This document shows positions 53,639-64,000 of a stretch of 64,000 nucleotides of DNA, piece by piece. Position 1 is the stretch's first letter. Every line of letters starts with the position of its first letter. The position numbers and the translations under genes were made by a program. Below the pieces are notes generated by a model, which made no database searches, was not told the DNA's origin, and saw only the letters and a program-made list of their open reading frames with translations. Origin of the DNA: Anadara kagoshimensis (taxonomy: Eukaryota > Mollusca > Bivalvia > Arcoida > Arcidae); contig CM037868.1 of NCBI GenBank assembly GCA_021292105.1, positions 34,723,523-34,787,522 on the forward strand, given 5' to 3'.

Positions 53639-53782
53639 TTACCAACTTTCATCTTCTAATCCTCCCCTCTCTCTCAAGACAACGATGTAGATCTCGAGTG
53701 TAGGAATGGTAATTCCTGTCATGCAGAAAATGGACCAATAAGCAGTCCATTTGTAAGGGTTTTCAATAGGGAAAAACACCGT
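53639..53782 (-). CDS. Mitochondrial protein gene, exon 2
   Basis: 144 bases, 47 codons and TAA. Acceptor tatttttcag on the minus strand. It encodes TVFFPIENPYKW, the membrane segment and the tail ending GLEDESW. Confidence 0.75.
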   Translation of the reverse strand, partial: TVFFPIENPYKWTAYWSIFCMTGITIPTLEIYIVVLRERGGLEDESW

Positions 53783-56700
53783 CTGAAAAATAAAGAAATA
53801 AAACTGATAAATTTCACAAGTTCCTATTAAAACTGGTTCGAGAATTAACTTATAGTACAGTATGTACCGGTAGTTACTGTGTCAACTCGCAGTTTGACAC
53901 TTACGCTGGTCCTGCAGACCCTGGTCAATACAAATTTAAAAGGACCAGTTAAAACATTATCAGTGGCTGGTCAGATGGACTACGGTAATAGAAAACCGGT
54001 GCCAATCTGAACAGTTTTGCAAGGATAAAACTTAACTATTTTGAGTCAAGAGCCCAGCTCACTTCAGAACAGAAGTGTTAATATGTAGTAGTAAATAGCT
54101 CAAATGTATATAAACATTTAAGGGCCCAGGTTGATCTTAGGACCCATGGGCTACTGGGCCCCTGCTAATCCTAATCCCTGTTTTAGATGTTCCGGCACCG
54201 TCATGTGGTATATTGAATATTAAATAATAACATTCCGAGATATGAGGCAAAATCCACTGTCTTTTTGCTGTAAATTGTGCCCTTGGGAGCTCCCGAAAGA
54301 CTTACAAGGCATTTTAAATGCAAACTTTCTCTTGGGAGACCTCCCAAACCCTTACCAACAAGAAGGTTTTGGCACCCTTCTGTACTATCCCTGGCCGAAC
54401 ACCATATCGAACTCAAACTTATTAATAGGGCTGTCACGGTTAGCAATTTTCATAACCGGGTACCCGACATGTGGTACCCGAACCGTGACCGGTTACCCGA
54501 TATTCTATACAATTAATTAAGATTTCCATACAAAGTGTCACAGTTATATATGTCAGTTAAGAAATAAACTTGCCCTTAAAAATGAATTTATTTCTTTGCA
54601 CGTCTAATATTTCAAACTGTATACCTCGTGACTTTCATCCTATGTGTATAGTCCGGCAGCGATATCGCGGCAGAATGTTTATAATTAGTTAATACCGTAT
54701 ATTCACGCCTTCATCTGTCAACTCCACCGTTATATATCCCCATCTTAGGCAATATATAACGTAGGCTCTTCCATATTTATAAATACTGCCAAAATATCGT
54801 TGACGGACTATACACGTTTTTTATAATGACGCATGCGCTTCGTTAACCAGAAGCTGACTTTCCGTAATAAGTTACTAATAACTTCAAAAATAAGAAATCA
54901 AACTTGAAAATTTATTCAATGTTTGCAAATAACATTAACGATAAACTCGTTAAAACACAGAATTTTAAACGTCACTCAAAATGTTTATCAGAATGATTAC
55001 GATTTTAAAGCGCATTCGGAAACTCTCTAGTGCTATTATCAACTTTGGGTTTAGGAATATCGGAAACTCTCTAGTTATCACGGGCCGATACACAATGTTT
55101 ACAGTATGTCAACTGACGTCACGCAAGGTCATAAAGAAAGTATACTTTGTATTTATTCATCAATTTTTCATTGAATTATGTGCATGTCACTGTTTTCATA
55201 ACTTTATAAGCCGGTTGATAGATTTTTAAATTAAACATTTCTTAATATTTCACAGACAAACATCAGATGTGCATTTATGAACTTTGAACAGCGTATTGTC
55301 GGTTACCCGGTTAATGATTCTGTAACCGGTTACAGCATGGAACCGACCGTTTATCGGGTATCCGGGTAATCGTGACAGCCCTACTTATTGAAAATGACAG
55401 ATTCAAAATGTATCATTGACAAGATCACCCAAAGAAGGTTTAGATGGCTTGGGCATGTTTTTAGAATGGAGGGGAAATGCATAAATAAGAAGCATTAAGA
55501 TGGACACCACAAGGGAAAAGACCTTGCGGAAGGCCAAAAACAACATGGCAGCGGACTGTAGAAGGTCAAATGAAAGATCTGCAGCTGACTTGGGGAGAGG
55601 CTGAGACAAAGGCAAAGAACAGATCTGAATGACAAAATCTTGTATTGACCTTATGCTCCACCTGGAGCGAAGAGTACTATCCCTAGCAAGACCAAGGTCA
55701 CATGATTATCATTTCTTGGTGCTCATCCAGAGTCCTTCAAGGCAGAACCATTACAAATGAGGCCATTTTAAAAATTGAGTCTCCCGTTTATTCTTTCTAA
55801 AATACGGTGTAAAAAATTTATTGTCACATTGTTTTTATGGGGACAATGCATAGTTAGACGGATGGCGTTTTTAAAAAAGAAAACAATGTACCAAACCAGG
55901 TATTGCTCAGTAAAAACGGCAGAACATAATAATTCCATAAATATATGAAAAAGACAATCAGTAATTAAAATTTAATAAAGTTTTAAATTGTACCCGATCA
56001 TTGTTTATCATTTTGGGTAAGAGAGAAAGCAAACCGACCGCTGCTATGAGGGGGTTCATTCTAGTGTTAGTATGTAACTGGATCATTTGCTGTTAAGTCT
56101 GGTTTTTAATAATCTGCTGAGTATCATTCACAATATTCCCGTTTCATGATAATTTTACTTCCAAATTGGTAACGTATTTAAAATTCACATTCTCAGTTTG
56201 CACACGGCACTACGATTAATCTCCCTTTCACGGAAGTGAAATGTAATCAATAAATCAGTGAATACCGCAAAATACCAAAATACTTTAATATACCCTTCCA
56301 AATACATTAAAATTACTGTAGATTTTATAAAGAATGAATTAAATCTACCCATCATTGTTGTTTATTTCATAAAAAGTTATGATTTTACATCGTAGAATGC
56401 AAACTTCCATACTTATTTCATAGAAAAGAAGCCCTATCTTCTTAGCAGAAAGCGATAGCAAAGTACGCTTTCACTGTCGTTAACGTCATACAAAAATAAT
56501 TCTAATAAAAGTATAAGTACATATTTCGTCTGAAAGAATAAATATGTTACGCAGCAAAAACCTACTTTCAGATGTTTCCTTTCTTCATTTTTATTAGTGA
56601 AAACTTTATTTATTCAAATAGTCACCCAAATGTCAGGAAAGACCCCATAATCTGAAAGAATCCTGTCATGTGCAGCAGATAGCTTGGAGAAGGAGTTGAG

Positions 56701-59700
56701 TTGAGTAATGATGTTTAACGTCCCAGTCAACAATATTTCACTTATATCGAGATGTCACCAGCTATAGGCGAAGGTGCAGAAATTTTGCCCGAGTGTTGCG
56801 CTTATGGCATTATACAGCAGGGATCTTTAGCGTGCCAAGCCCACCGTGACACGGGACCTCGGTTATTTTTAAGTTCCCATCCGAAAGAACCGTGACTTTC
56901 ATTTCGTAATGTCGAGTGCTTGGCGAAAGAACAGAGTCAGTCACTACCCACTTTCAAGTCTTGGATCAGACCTGGCGGGGGTTCAAACCCACGACCTTCC
57001 ACTTACGGAGCAGGCACTCTACCAACTGTGCTACCGCAGTGGTACGCTTGGAGAAGGGATGTAGTGGAATAATTTAAACATGTTACAGCTGTTAGAGGGT
57101 TAATTTATGGGTTCCTCTAATCTAACCCGTGTTTAACATATAAGCTCAGGGCTCAAATTAGATTTTGAAACAGGGAGAAGTGACTTCTCCCTCAGCCAAG
57201 ATTAGGGAGAAGTTTTTCAAAACAGGGAGAAGTTTTTCCGCCGCGAAATATAATACGCGGCGACGCATGTTCCAAGCTGTTTGTCTTTATAAATGGGAGT
57301 ATCCCTATTTGGGACTTGCATATTACATAAATGTTATATAATTATTTAATTAAAATAAATTAAGATGTAAAATTCTTCTAATTAATTTTTTTTTTTTTTT
57401 TTTTATTTATTTATTTTTTTTTTTTTTGCAATGTGTAGAATTATATATGTACAAGGCCAGTGTCGCCATACTGATAATAATTTAACAAAAAATATTGTTC
57501 TTATGTTTATTGTAATTTAAAGGCTCTTTTATTAAAGCCATATAAACTTGTCCTTATAAGTTGTCACATCACTAACACTGTCTAAATATTACAATGTAAT
57601 AATTAATTTTAAAAATACAATGAATATAAACATAAAAATTTTTTTTTTAAAAATAATAAATCTAGGCCCCCTATGTGCACTTTTATTTTCTGATTGAGTT
57701 ATCCCCCTTGTTTAAAAGCACATGTACATGTCAATGAGCCTGACTCCATATTTCTAGAGATGATTTAACTCATTTTCAATCATTCAATCGGAAAATGCTT
57801 TTATTTATGGATTCCTTTGTGAGGAGGCAACATTCTGAGAAGGTCTGTTATTTTATTAAATTTTCATACAAAAAACGATCCACTATTTTGTTCAATACAT
57901 CCCCCCCCCCGTTTCCATACTCCTACATACACATCGATAGAGACGTTTTTATAGCAAATATTTGAGGTTCTTCATCAAGATGGCATTCAATTACATCAGT
58001 CAACAGGTTGATTAATCCATGACATGCATGGATGATCTCGAGTTAAGCTAATTATCGGATTAAAACACCTGTAGATATTGGGAGTTACCTGTGTTTACCT
58101 TTATATGCATTGATATACAGAGGCGCCTTGAGGGGTTAAATAAACTTGTCAAAACTTAGGGCGACTAGAACTTCGCTTTTGAGACAGTTTAGGGCGAAGT
58201 TTTTTGAAACAGGGCGAAGATATCGCCCAACTTCGCCTTATTTTGAGCCCTGAAGCTATGTTTCCATTCCTAGCAGTAGCCAAAATCGCCATTGGCTACT
58301 AATTTCTGAGGAATTCTTTAAAAAAATAACCTATTTAGCAAATTTGTGGAAAAATACTTTAAAAAGGACTATATTTTCACAAATTTTGAAAATTTGGCTA
58401 CTAATTATTTTAAATTTGTGGAAACCTAGTATAAGTACTAAATTTCAAAAGATAATTTCTGTATATGACTTGGATGTTTGTCCATGATGACTCAGAACAA
58501 GATCTGATCGGAATGAGCTACACGTTTGCAACAAGGGTCAATCCGGCACAGATCCGGTAATTCTATAGGGACTGGTTATTTACAATATTATAAATGTTAA
58601 AACTTTCTTTTCATGTTTAAACCGCATCATCTTAGTACCAATGTAACTAACAAAAAAGAACAATTAAATCATGTGTCTAATTTGGCACCAACTTTTGTAC
58701 TTTAGCTCAATTACCACCACTGTAAAATTCAGTCCTGATGACAGCAGCATAGCTGTTGAAACATGTAGACTAATAAAAGTCTTACCACCACTGTTCATCT
58801 AGTGTTGAGAACCATTTCTTTTATAAATTTATTGCTATTATGGAACTCTGTTGAATACCGTATAGGTATCCACTAGACTGAACATTACCACAAATTATAC
58901 TTTGCGGGTGTTGGTATCCTTTTTTTATTATTATTACAATATTATATTAATTTCATTTTATTACTTTATAATATTTATTATTTCTATATTTTTATTTTAT
59001 TTAACTTTTATATTTATTTATTCATTATAACTTATTTTTATCAATATTTATTTATTTTTGTTTATGTGAGCATTTGTAGTTGACACGGACGCTGATAGTG
59101 AAAAACATTATCGTAATGCAAATTTAAAGCTACTTTTACATAGACTGGCTTGGCTACATCGGATAAAATTACAACGCTTTTCTGTCTTTACCGTGTGAAC
59201 ATTTTATGAAAATTTTAAGTTTTTTGTCTTTACCGTGTGAACATTTTATGAAAATTTTAAGTTTTTTGTCTTTACCGTGTGAACATTTTATGAAAATTTT
59301 AAGTTTTTTGTCTTTACCGTGTGAACATTTTATGAAAATTTTTTACCGTGTGAACATTTTATGAAAATTTTAAGTTTTTTGTCTTTACCGTGTGAACATT
59401 TTATGAAAATTTTAAGTTTTTTGTCTTTACCGTGTGAACATTTTATGAAAATTTTAAGTTTTTTGTCTTTACTGTGTGAACATTTTATGAAAATTTTAAG
59501 TTTTTTGTCTTTACCGTGTGAACATTTTATGAAAATTTTAAGTTTTTTGTCTTTACTGTGTGAACATTTTATGAAAATTTTAAGTTTTTTGTCTTTACCG
59601 TGTGAACATTTTATGAAAATTTTAAGTTTTTTGTCTTTACCGTGTGAACATTTTATGAAAATTTTAAGTTTTTTGTCTTTACCGTGTGAACATTTTATGA

Positions 59701-61249
59701 AAATTTTAAGTTTTTTGTCTTTACTGTGTGAACATTTTATGAAAATTTTAAGTTTTTTGTCTTTACCGTGTGAACATTTTATGAAAATTTTAAGTTTTTT
59801 GTCTTTACCGTGTGAACATTTTATGAAAATTTTAAGTTTTTTGTCTTTACCGTGTGAACATTTTATGAAAATTTTAAGTTTTCTGTCTTTACCGTGTGAA
59901 CATTTTATGAAAATTTTAAGTTTTTTGTCTTTACTGTGTGAACATTTTATGAAAATTTTAAGTTTTTTGTCTTTACCGTGTGAACATTTTATGAAAATTT
60001 TAAGTTTTTTGTCTTTACCGTGTGAACATTTTATAAAAATTTTAAGTTATGTCCAAATTTCTATTGTCAATTTAAAGAATATTTATCTGGGAACAAAATG
60101 ACACAGGGTTCGTACAGACATTGGGACTCCAAATTTAAGGACTTATTAGGGTCTTATTTGCAAATTTAAGGCTTATCAGAGGGACAAATTTAGAAAAAAA
60201 GTATTAGTGCAAAGGCAATTAAATCAATAAAACAATTTACGTGTCCATAGTAACGACACTTGGAAGTAGAGGTTAAAGTTAGGAATTCAGAGGGGGGCAG
60301 GTACCTTTAAATTGCTCATTCAATGCAACTTATTAATCAATTAATATATATGCAACCACTTAATATCAAAATATAGACACCCAACTGACCAAATTCAAGG
60401 GCTTTGTAGGGCCTTCAGGATAAATTCAAGGGCTTTTTAGGGTCAGACTTGTTTTTAGTGTCTTTTTAGGGCAAACCTAAAAATTTAAGGACTTTTCCAA
60501 CTTCGTCTACTTTTGTATTTCTACACTTTGTCTCAGGTGCCTACTTTTATTCATCAGTATTACATTTACAAAGAGTTACAACTGAATTTGCTGTCTACTC
60601 CAGAAATCTTGTCGGCTACTTTGAACTCTGTTGAAAGGGCTGGTTTTCCATGCCTGTATCAGTGTATGAACCCTGTGACACCAAGATCACGATGATTGGC
60701 ACGTGGATATATCAACCCCAAAGCTTATTATCCCCAGTATTTAAATTAAAAAGTAATGTAGAATTTTGTCGGAGCACCTTCAAGTCGAAGATCTGAATCG
60801 TTGTTCCCCTTTACTCTTTTTTATATACTTAGGGGTATTTTTTAAATTTTATTATGAAACTGGCCCCTGTGCTCCGTTATGCTTGAATTTGATTGGCTTA
60901 CGTCTATAAATGTAAATTTTCCTGTTTGCATGTGCTGTAAATTCGCATTACATGTATTTTGCCGATCAAAAGTTCTCTAGATCTTATGTTTATGTTTTAA
61001 AACTCGATTTCAAAGAAAGATTTATTAAATAGGGATTAATATTAGGGTAGCAACTAACACCCCCCCCCCCTTACGTTTTCCTATTACACTATATTTGTAG
61101 ATTATAAACTGTTTCAGTGCGTTCTTTACCTTTTGTGGATTAAGATAGAATTCCCACTCATCGCTACGCCTCAAAGAAGAGGTAGAAAACCTTCTAACCC
61201 CGCTAGTAGCGGTTCTAGCTAAAGTACGAACTGCTTGACCAACCACCAT
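53639..61249 (-). CDS. Small mitochondrial single-pass membrane protein, possibly COX7C-like (87 aa, 2 exons)
   Basis: Exon 1 is 61249-61130 and exon 2 is 53782-53639, joined in phase 0 (AAG|gtaaag ... tttttcag|ACG). Start: ATG at 61249 with an A at -3 and G at +4; an upstream in-frame GTG was rejected. Residues 1-28 are rich in Arg, Ser and Thr with almost no acidic residues (RTLARTATSGVRRFSTSSL), a typical mitochondrial presequence. The mature part has a Pro/aromatic segment FFPIENPYKW, one hydrophobic stretch of about 20 residues (YWSIFCMTGITIPTLEIYIV), and a charged tail RERGGLEDESW. The I-E-N-x-x-K-W then G-x-x-x-P arrangement resembles cytochrome c oxidase subunit 7C (P-F-x-V-E-N-K-W...P), but the tail does not. 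NDUFC1-like or another small inner-membrane subunit are alternatives. The gene structure is more secure than the name. Confidence 0.7.
54426..55383. mobile_element. hAT-like element, 958 bp, inserted beside LINE sequence
   Basis: Ends are TAGGGCTGTCACGGTTA and the complement ending TAATCGTGACAGCCCTA. The 8-bp duplication cttattaa/cttattga lies at 54418-54425 and 55384-55391 (7 of 8). Subterminal ccgggtacccg and ggttacccgg words repeat at both ends. No transposase was recognised. It lies in the intron of the mitochondrial gene. Confidence 0.9.
55392..55690 (+). pseudogene. Decayed LINE 3' end (RT C-terminal segment)
   Basis: The plus strand reads RRFRWLGHVFRMEGKC, then after a frame break LRWTPQGKRPCGRPKTTW and QRTVEGQMKDLQLTW before a stop in place of Trp. 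This is the same W-x-P-x-G-K-R...R-P-K-T-T-W signature as at 19855-20345, but from a different lineage. Inactive. Confidence 0.85.
55755..55850. repeat. Dispersed repeat I (copy 2)
   Basis: Matches 44767-44875: 'gaggccattttaaaaattga', 'ttattctttctaaaatacgg', 'tttatggggacaatgcat'. Confidence 0.65.
56694..57045 (-). mobile_element. SINE family 1 with 12-bp target duplication
   Basis: Full-length minus copy, tail complement agttgagttgagtaatg, head complement ctaccgcagtgg. The duplication gcttggagaagg lies at 56682-56693 and 57046-57057. Confidence 0.95.
57147..58252. mobile_element. hAT-like element with 5-bp target duplication (1,106 bp)
   Basis: Ends are cagggctcaaattaga and the complement ending cttattttgagccctg. 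The duplication aagct lies at 57142-57146 and 58253-58257. Subterminal words 'agggagaagttttt' (left) and 'agggcgaagttttttgaaac' (right) are in direct orientation. Long T runs lie at 57389-57427. No transposase seen. Confidence 0.8.
58256..58436. mobile_element. MITE family E, inverted copy
   Basis: Begins ctatgtttccattcctag and ends aatttgtggaaacctag. It lies directly at the end of the 57147-58252 element and shares its flanking duplication. Confidence 0.8.
59178..60047. repeat. 42-bp minisatellite (~21 copies)
   Basis: The unit aaaattttaagttttttgtc then tttaccgtgtgaacatttta and tg is 42 bp, i.e. 14 codons. The plus strand is therefore open from 59361 to 60101 as tandem MKILSFLSLPCEHF. The main variant is accgtg/actgtg (Pro/Leu). 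One unit near 59340 has lost 24 bases. The frame has no other support and is treated as a repeat artefact. Confidence 0.95.
60104..60500. mobile_element. hAT-like element H, copy 4 (right end truncated)
   Basis: Begins cagggttcgtacagacattg in the orientation opposite to copies 1 and 3, and ends near 'aatttaaggacttttccaa', where the last ~20 bases of the family are missing. Confidence 0.75.
61130..61249 (-). CDS. Mitochondrial protein gene, exon 1
   Basis: 120 bases, 40 codons from ATG (atcATGG) to NPQK, donor gtaaag on the minus strand. It carries the whole presequence and the start of the mature protein (SDEWEFYLNPQK). Confidence 0.75.
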
Positions 61250-61282
61250 GATGTCTTTGAAGGTTAACGATTGGAGCGCCAC

Positions 61283-61934
61283 CTATGATATTTGTTCTTT
61301 GGAAATCCCTCCGGTTTTCTGAGCACTATACATAGTGGTGACCATCCCGCCCTTGGCCTTGGGTATTAATAATAATTAATTAATAATAATTATAAAAATA
61401 ATAATAATGTGTTCAGAGACAAGTTCTGTATATAAACTGTTACTATATTGGGGGATTTAAATTATCATTATTAATTCCACCAGCCAAGATACCTTATTCC
61501 GATTTGTTTAAGTTATATAATTGATATTAAATTGATAGAAATTGTAATTTCTGATGCAAGAAATAGAACCAACCACTACTTGTAGTGCCAGATAAGGAAA
61601 TCTCAACCCTTGTTCTAATATCATTGGTCCAGAACTCAAAGAGCCTCGTTCTGGACCAAATATATTAGAATATATATGGCACCAAAAGTTGTGATAGATT
61701 CTATTAACAATAGTACATACTGTAACTATAGCGCTAAAGTTGTTTTTTTTAAACAATATTTATTTGAAAATCAAATCAATAACATAATGAAACAATTTAA
61801 CAAATCAGGATCCTGGAACAAGAGTAAAACTCTTATATTAACCAGTTTCCTGTGCATCTCTGTATAATGTAACAATTTATACTACATGGCATTATATACA
61901 AGCAATTAAGTAAAGCATTCTGTAGAACATTATG

Positions 61935-61993
<59 letters not shown>

Positions 61994-62160
61994 CACACAT
62001 AAAACAATGGAGTATGAACAGTTTTCAGCGCTAAAGATTGACCAACAAGTGCATTATTGAACGCTTGCTTTCATATCATTTGTCATTAGATCATTTAAAT
62101 CCAGTTAATGTTCTGCTTTAATTGATACTAAGGTTTCTAGACATAATTTTGTCTTACCTT
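61283..62160. other. Upstream region of the mitochondrial gene; (AG)n tract
   Basis: It should contain the promoter of the minus-strand gene but no TATA box or other element was recognised. An inverted pair (gagcctcgttctggacc and ggtccagaac) lies near 61628-61660. A (GA)n microsatellite lies at 61937-61990. Confidence 0.45.
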
Positions 62161-62171
62161 CATAACGGATT

Positions 62172-62500
62172 TATACCACTGCGGTAGCTCAGTCGGTAGA
62201 GTACATAGTGCTCCGTAAGTGGGAGGTCGTGGGTTCGAACCACACCAGGTCTGTTCCAAGACTTGAAAGTGGGCAGTGACTGTTCTTTTGCCAAGCACTT
62301 GGCATTACGAAATGAAAACCACACCTCTTTCGGATGGGAACTTAAAATAAACGAGGTCCCGTGTCACATTAGGCTCGGCACGTTAAAGAACCCTGCTGTA
62401 TAATGCCATCAGCGCAATGCACAGGTAAAATTTCTGCATCTTCGCCTATAGCTGGCAACGTCTCGATATAAATGAAATATTCTTGACTGGGACGTTAAAC
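62172..62500 (+). mobile_element. SINE family 1, plus copy
   Basis: Head cactgcggtagctcagtcgg and box B ggttcgaacc. Body as in the other copies, ending tgggacgttaaac. An inverted partial copy (62501-62633, with ggttcgaacccacgac) follows directly. Confidence 0.9.
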
Positions 62501-62633
62501 AAGGTCCTCCACATGAACCCGTAACTGCCATTTCTAAATACCGATTGCTTGACAAAACTATGTTCAAGTCTTGGTCAAACCCTAGGTTCGAACCCACGAC
62601 TTCCAACAAACGGAGAAAGCATTCTGAGCTGAG
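62501..62633 (-). mobile_element. Partial SINE, minus strand
   Basis: Words 'ttcaagtcttggtcaaaccc' and 'gttcgaacccacgacttcc' are the head region of family 1 in reverse, joined tail to tail with the preceding copy. Confidence 0.75.
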
Positions 62634-62854
62634 TAACTATATATATCATGTATATTGTGGTTATTTAAAAATTTGCCATTTCTATAATTTGTGAAAATAT
62701 AGACCTTTTATAGTATTTTCCCCACAAATTTGCTTACATAAAAATCATTTCTCAAAAAAGGAAGTCAATGGGGATTTTGACTACCAAGAATTGAAAAAAA
62801 ACTTTATATAAACGTAACATTGATATAAATTATGTAACACAATGGTGTTATATG

Positions 62855-63065
62855 TCCACACGTCTTGCTTATTTTCACTTATATCGAGACGCCCATTGTT
62901 CCGCAATGGTGGAGGAAACCCGAGTATCCAGAGAAAACCATCAACATTCAGTAATTATACTAACGAACTTTATCCAACTAGGGTTTGCACCTTAGGGAGG
63001 TTCGAACCTAGGTAGGAGGAGGCAATGGTCCATAAGCACATACTTTAGACCACTTGGCCACCAAT
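62855..63065 (-). mobile_element. Another tRNA-derived SINE, minus strand
   Basis: The minus strand reads ggtggccaagtggtctaaag (box A) and aggttcgaacctccc (box B). The body 'ggaggaaacccgagtatcca' and 'gagaaaacc' follows in reverse. A related relic lies at 43960-44095 ('tttgaaccacttggccaccc'). Confidence 0.75.
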
Positions 63066-63175
63066 ATTCTGATTTTTGCAACTTGACTGGGCCGGATTCA
63101 ATTCCTCAACTTGTAACAACGAATTTATCATTGGCAATAAAGGCTACTTTAGACATATAGGAGAGGCTGACATAA

Positions 63176-63557
63176 GTTGTTTGGTTGGTTGAATGTCTCT
63201 TAACGTCGCATCAGCAGTTTTTCAGCTATTTGCGACGAAAACTATTTTTATTAATCTCTATGGATTAATCTATGAACAATTTCGTGTATGCATGTGAAGT
63301 GCGAGTGTGTAATATGGTCTGCCCTGTACCAGCGCGCACTCAGGGCGACTTTACCGTGTTGGCTTACAGAGACAGTACGCCGCAGAAAAGCGCACAACTC
63401 CCCCAGTTCATTATACTGATACCAGGCGAATCAGTAAAGGCCAACGGCAAGGAAAATTCACTTTCCCACATGTGGTCTGAGCGGGACTCGAACTCACATC
63501 GGTAAGAGACCATGAATTTGAAGACCGACGTCTTATCCATTAGGCCACCACGGCCTC
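63176..63557 (-). mobile_element. tRNA-derived SINE, family 2, second copy
   Basis: Minus-strand full copy of the 33186-33559 family, head complement 'gactcgaactcacatcgg' and 'ccattaggccaccacgg'. The target duplication ggctgacataa lies at 63165-63175 and 63558-63568. Confidence 0.95.
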
Positions 63558-63589
63558 GGCTGACATAAATCAATTGTCCTTTCAGATTG

Positions 63590-63890
63590 ATTGTATAGGG
63601 TTTTACCTCCCAGTCTAGAATATTTCACTTTTATCGAGACGTCACGAGCTATAGGTGAAGTGGCAGAAAGTTATCCTTGCAGTGCCTTCTGGGCAATGTG
63701 CAGGTAGGGTTCTTTTATGCGACACTGGACATCGATGTTAAGGTCTATTTCGAAGTACCCTGCGACATTTCTAAATGCAGAGTGCTTGACGAAAAAAACA
63801 GTCACAACCTATTCTCAAGTCTTGGTCAGACCCGACCGGGATTCAAACCGCCTCCGACATACGGTACTCTACCAACTGAGCTACTGCATG
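63590..63890 (-). mobile_element. SINE family 1, diverged minus copy
   Basis: Words 'atttcacttttatcgagacg', 'gagctataggtgaag', 'tctcaagtcttggtcagacc' and 'tctaccaactgagctactgc' follow the family in reverse order, with many changes. Confidence 0.8.
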
Positions 63891-63944
63891 CGTTGTGGTG
63901 TGTCCCTTCAGAGATAGCCGACAAACGGTCTGTCACTAAGAGGC

Positions 63945-64000
63945 TCGTTTGGCCCTTAATACAAGTGGTCCATTGGGCCTGATACGCTCACCTGATAAAT
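63945..64000. repeat. End of another satellite-type element, cut by the window
   Basis: Ends with 'caagtggtccattgggcctg' and 'cgctcacctga', the same end type as at 49731. Confidence 0.6.

Noticed and set aside
59361..60101. 246-codon open frame
   Set aside because: It is built wholly from a 42-bp minisatellite; no start context, splice site or domain supports a gene.
61250..61282. N-terminal extension of the mitochondrial protein
   Set aside because: The upstream in-frame codon at 61280-61282 is GTG; the ATG at 61249 has a good start context and begins a typical presequence.

Overview
The window is nuclear DNA from an animal, most likely a lophotrochozoan and probably a bivalve mollusc. It is AT-rich. 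Short exons with GT-AG borders sit in long introns packed with tRNA-derived SINEs, MITEs of several DNA-transposon superfamilies, decayed non-LTR retrotransposon ends and many tandem repeats. Two repeat classes, SINEs ending in (ACTCA)n and ~145-bp satellites bounded by 'aggtgagcgttaaggccc'-type ends, recall repeats I associate with bivalves. That assignment is inference; no species is claimed.

Three genes can be built. (1) 2800-6571, plus strand: the 3' end of a gene for a secreted Cys-rich protein, with one EGF-like exon and two exons forming a short Cys-rich C-terminal module; its 5' exons lie outside the window or were not recognised. (2) 14826-38611, plus strand: a complete 16-exon gene of 1,890 coding bases (629 residues) for a type II membrane gamma-glutamyltransferase. 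It resembles the vertebrate GGT7 branch most, yet keeps the GGT-type autoprocessing threonine. All 16 exons join in frame at canonical splice sites. (3) 53639-61249, minus strand: a two-exon gene for an 87-residue mitochondrial single-pass membrane protein, possibly a COX7C-like respiratory subunit.

Layout: 1-2799 repeats without a recognised gene; 2800-6840 EGF/Cys-rich gene end and poly(A) candidate; 6841-14825 minisatellite, dispersed repeats, a pogo-type MITE and a LINE relic; 14826-38611 GGT7-like gene; 38612-53638 repeats (30-bp minisatellite, CACTA-like and hAT-like MITEs, a large foldback element with TTAA ends, a ~2-kb satellite element, nested SINEs); 53639-61249 mitochondrial gene, whose 7.3-kb intron holds an hAT-like element inside a LINE relic and a 42-bp minisatellite; 61250-64000 repeats and SINEs.

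The most notable signals are repeats that have copied splice sites. A ~71-bp repeat carries four extra copies of the last 3' splice site of gene 1. A 167-bp repeat carries three extra copies of the end and 5' splice site of GGT7-like exon 3, the transmembrane exon. A 48-bp near-copy of the catalytic-threonine exon lies in the preceding intron. Many MITEs and SINEs still have clear target-site duplications, and one foldback element has its empty site preserved 1.5 kb away. I see no functional link between the three genes; they appear to be unrelated neighbours.
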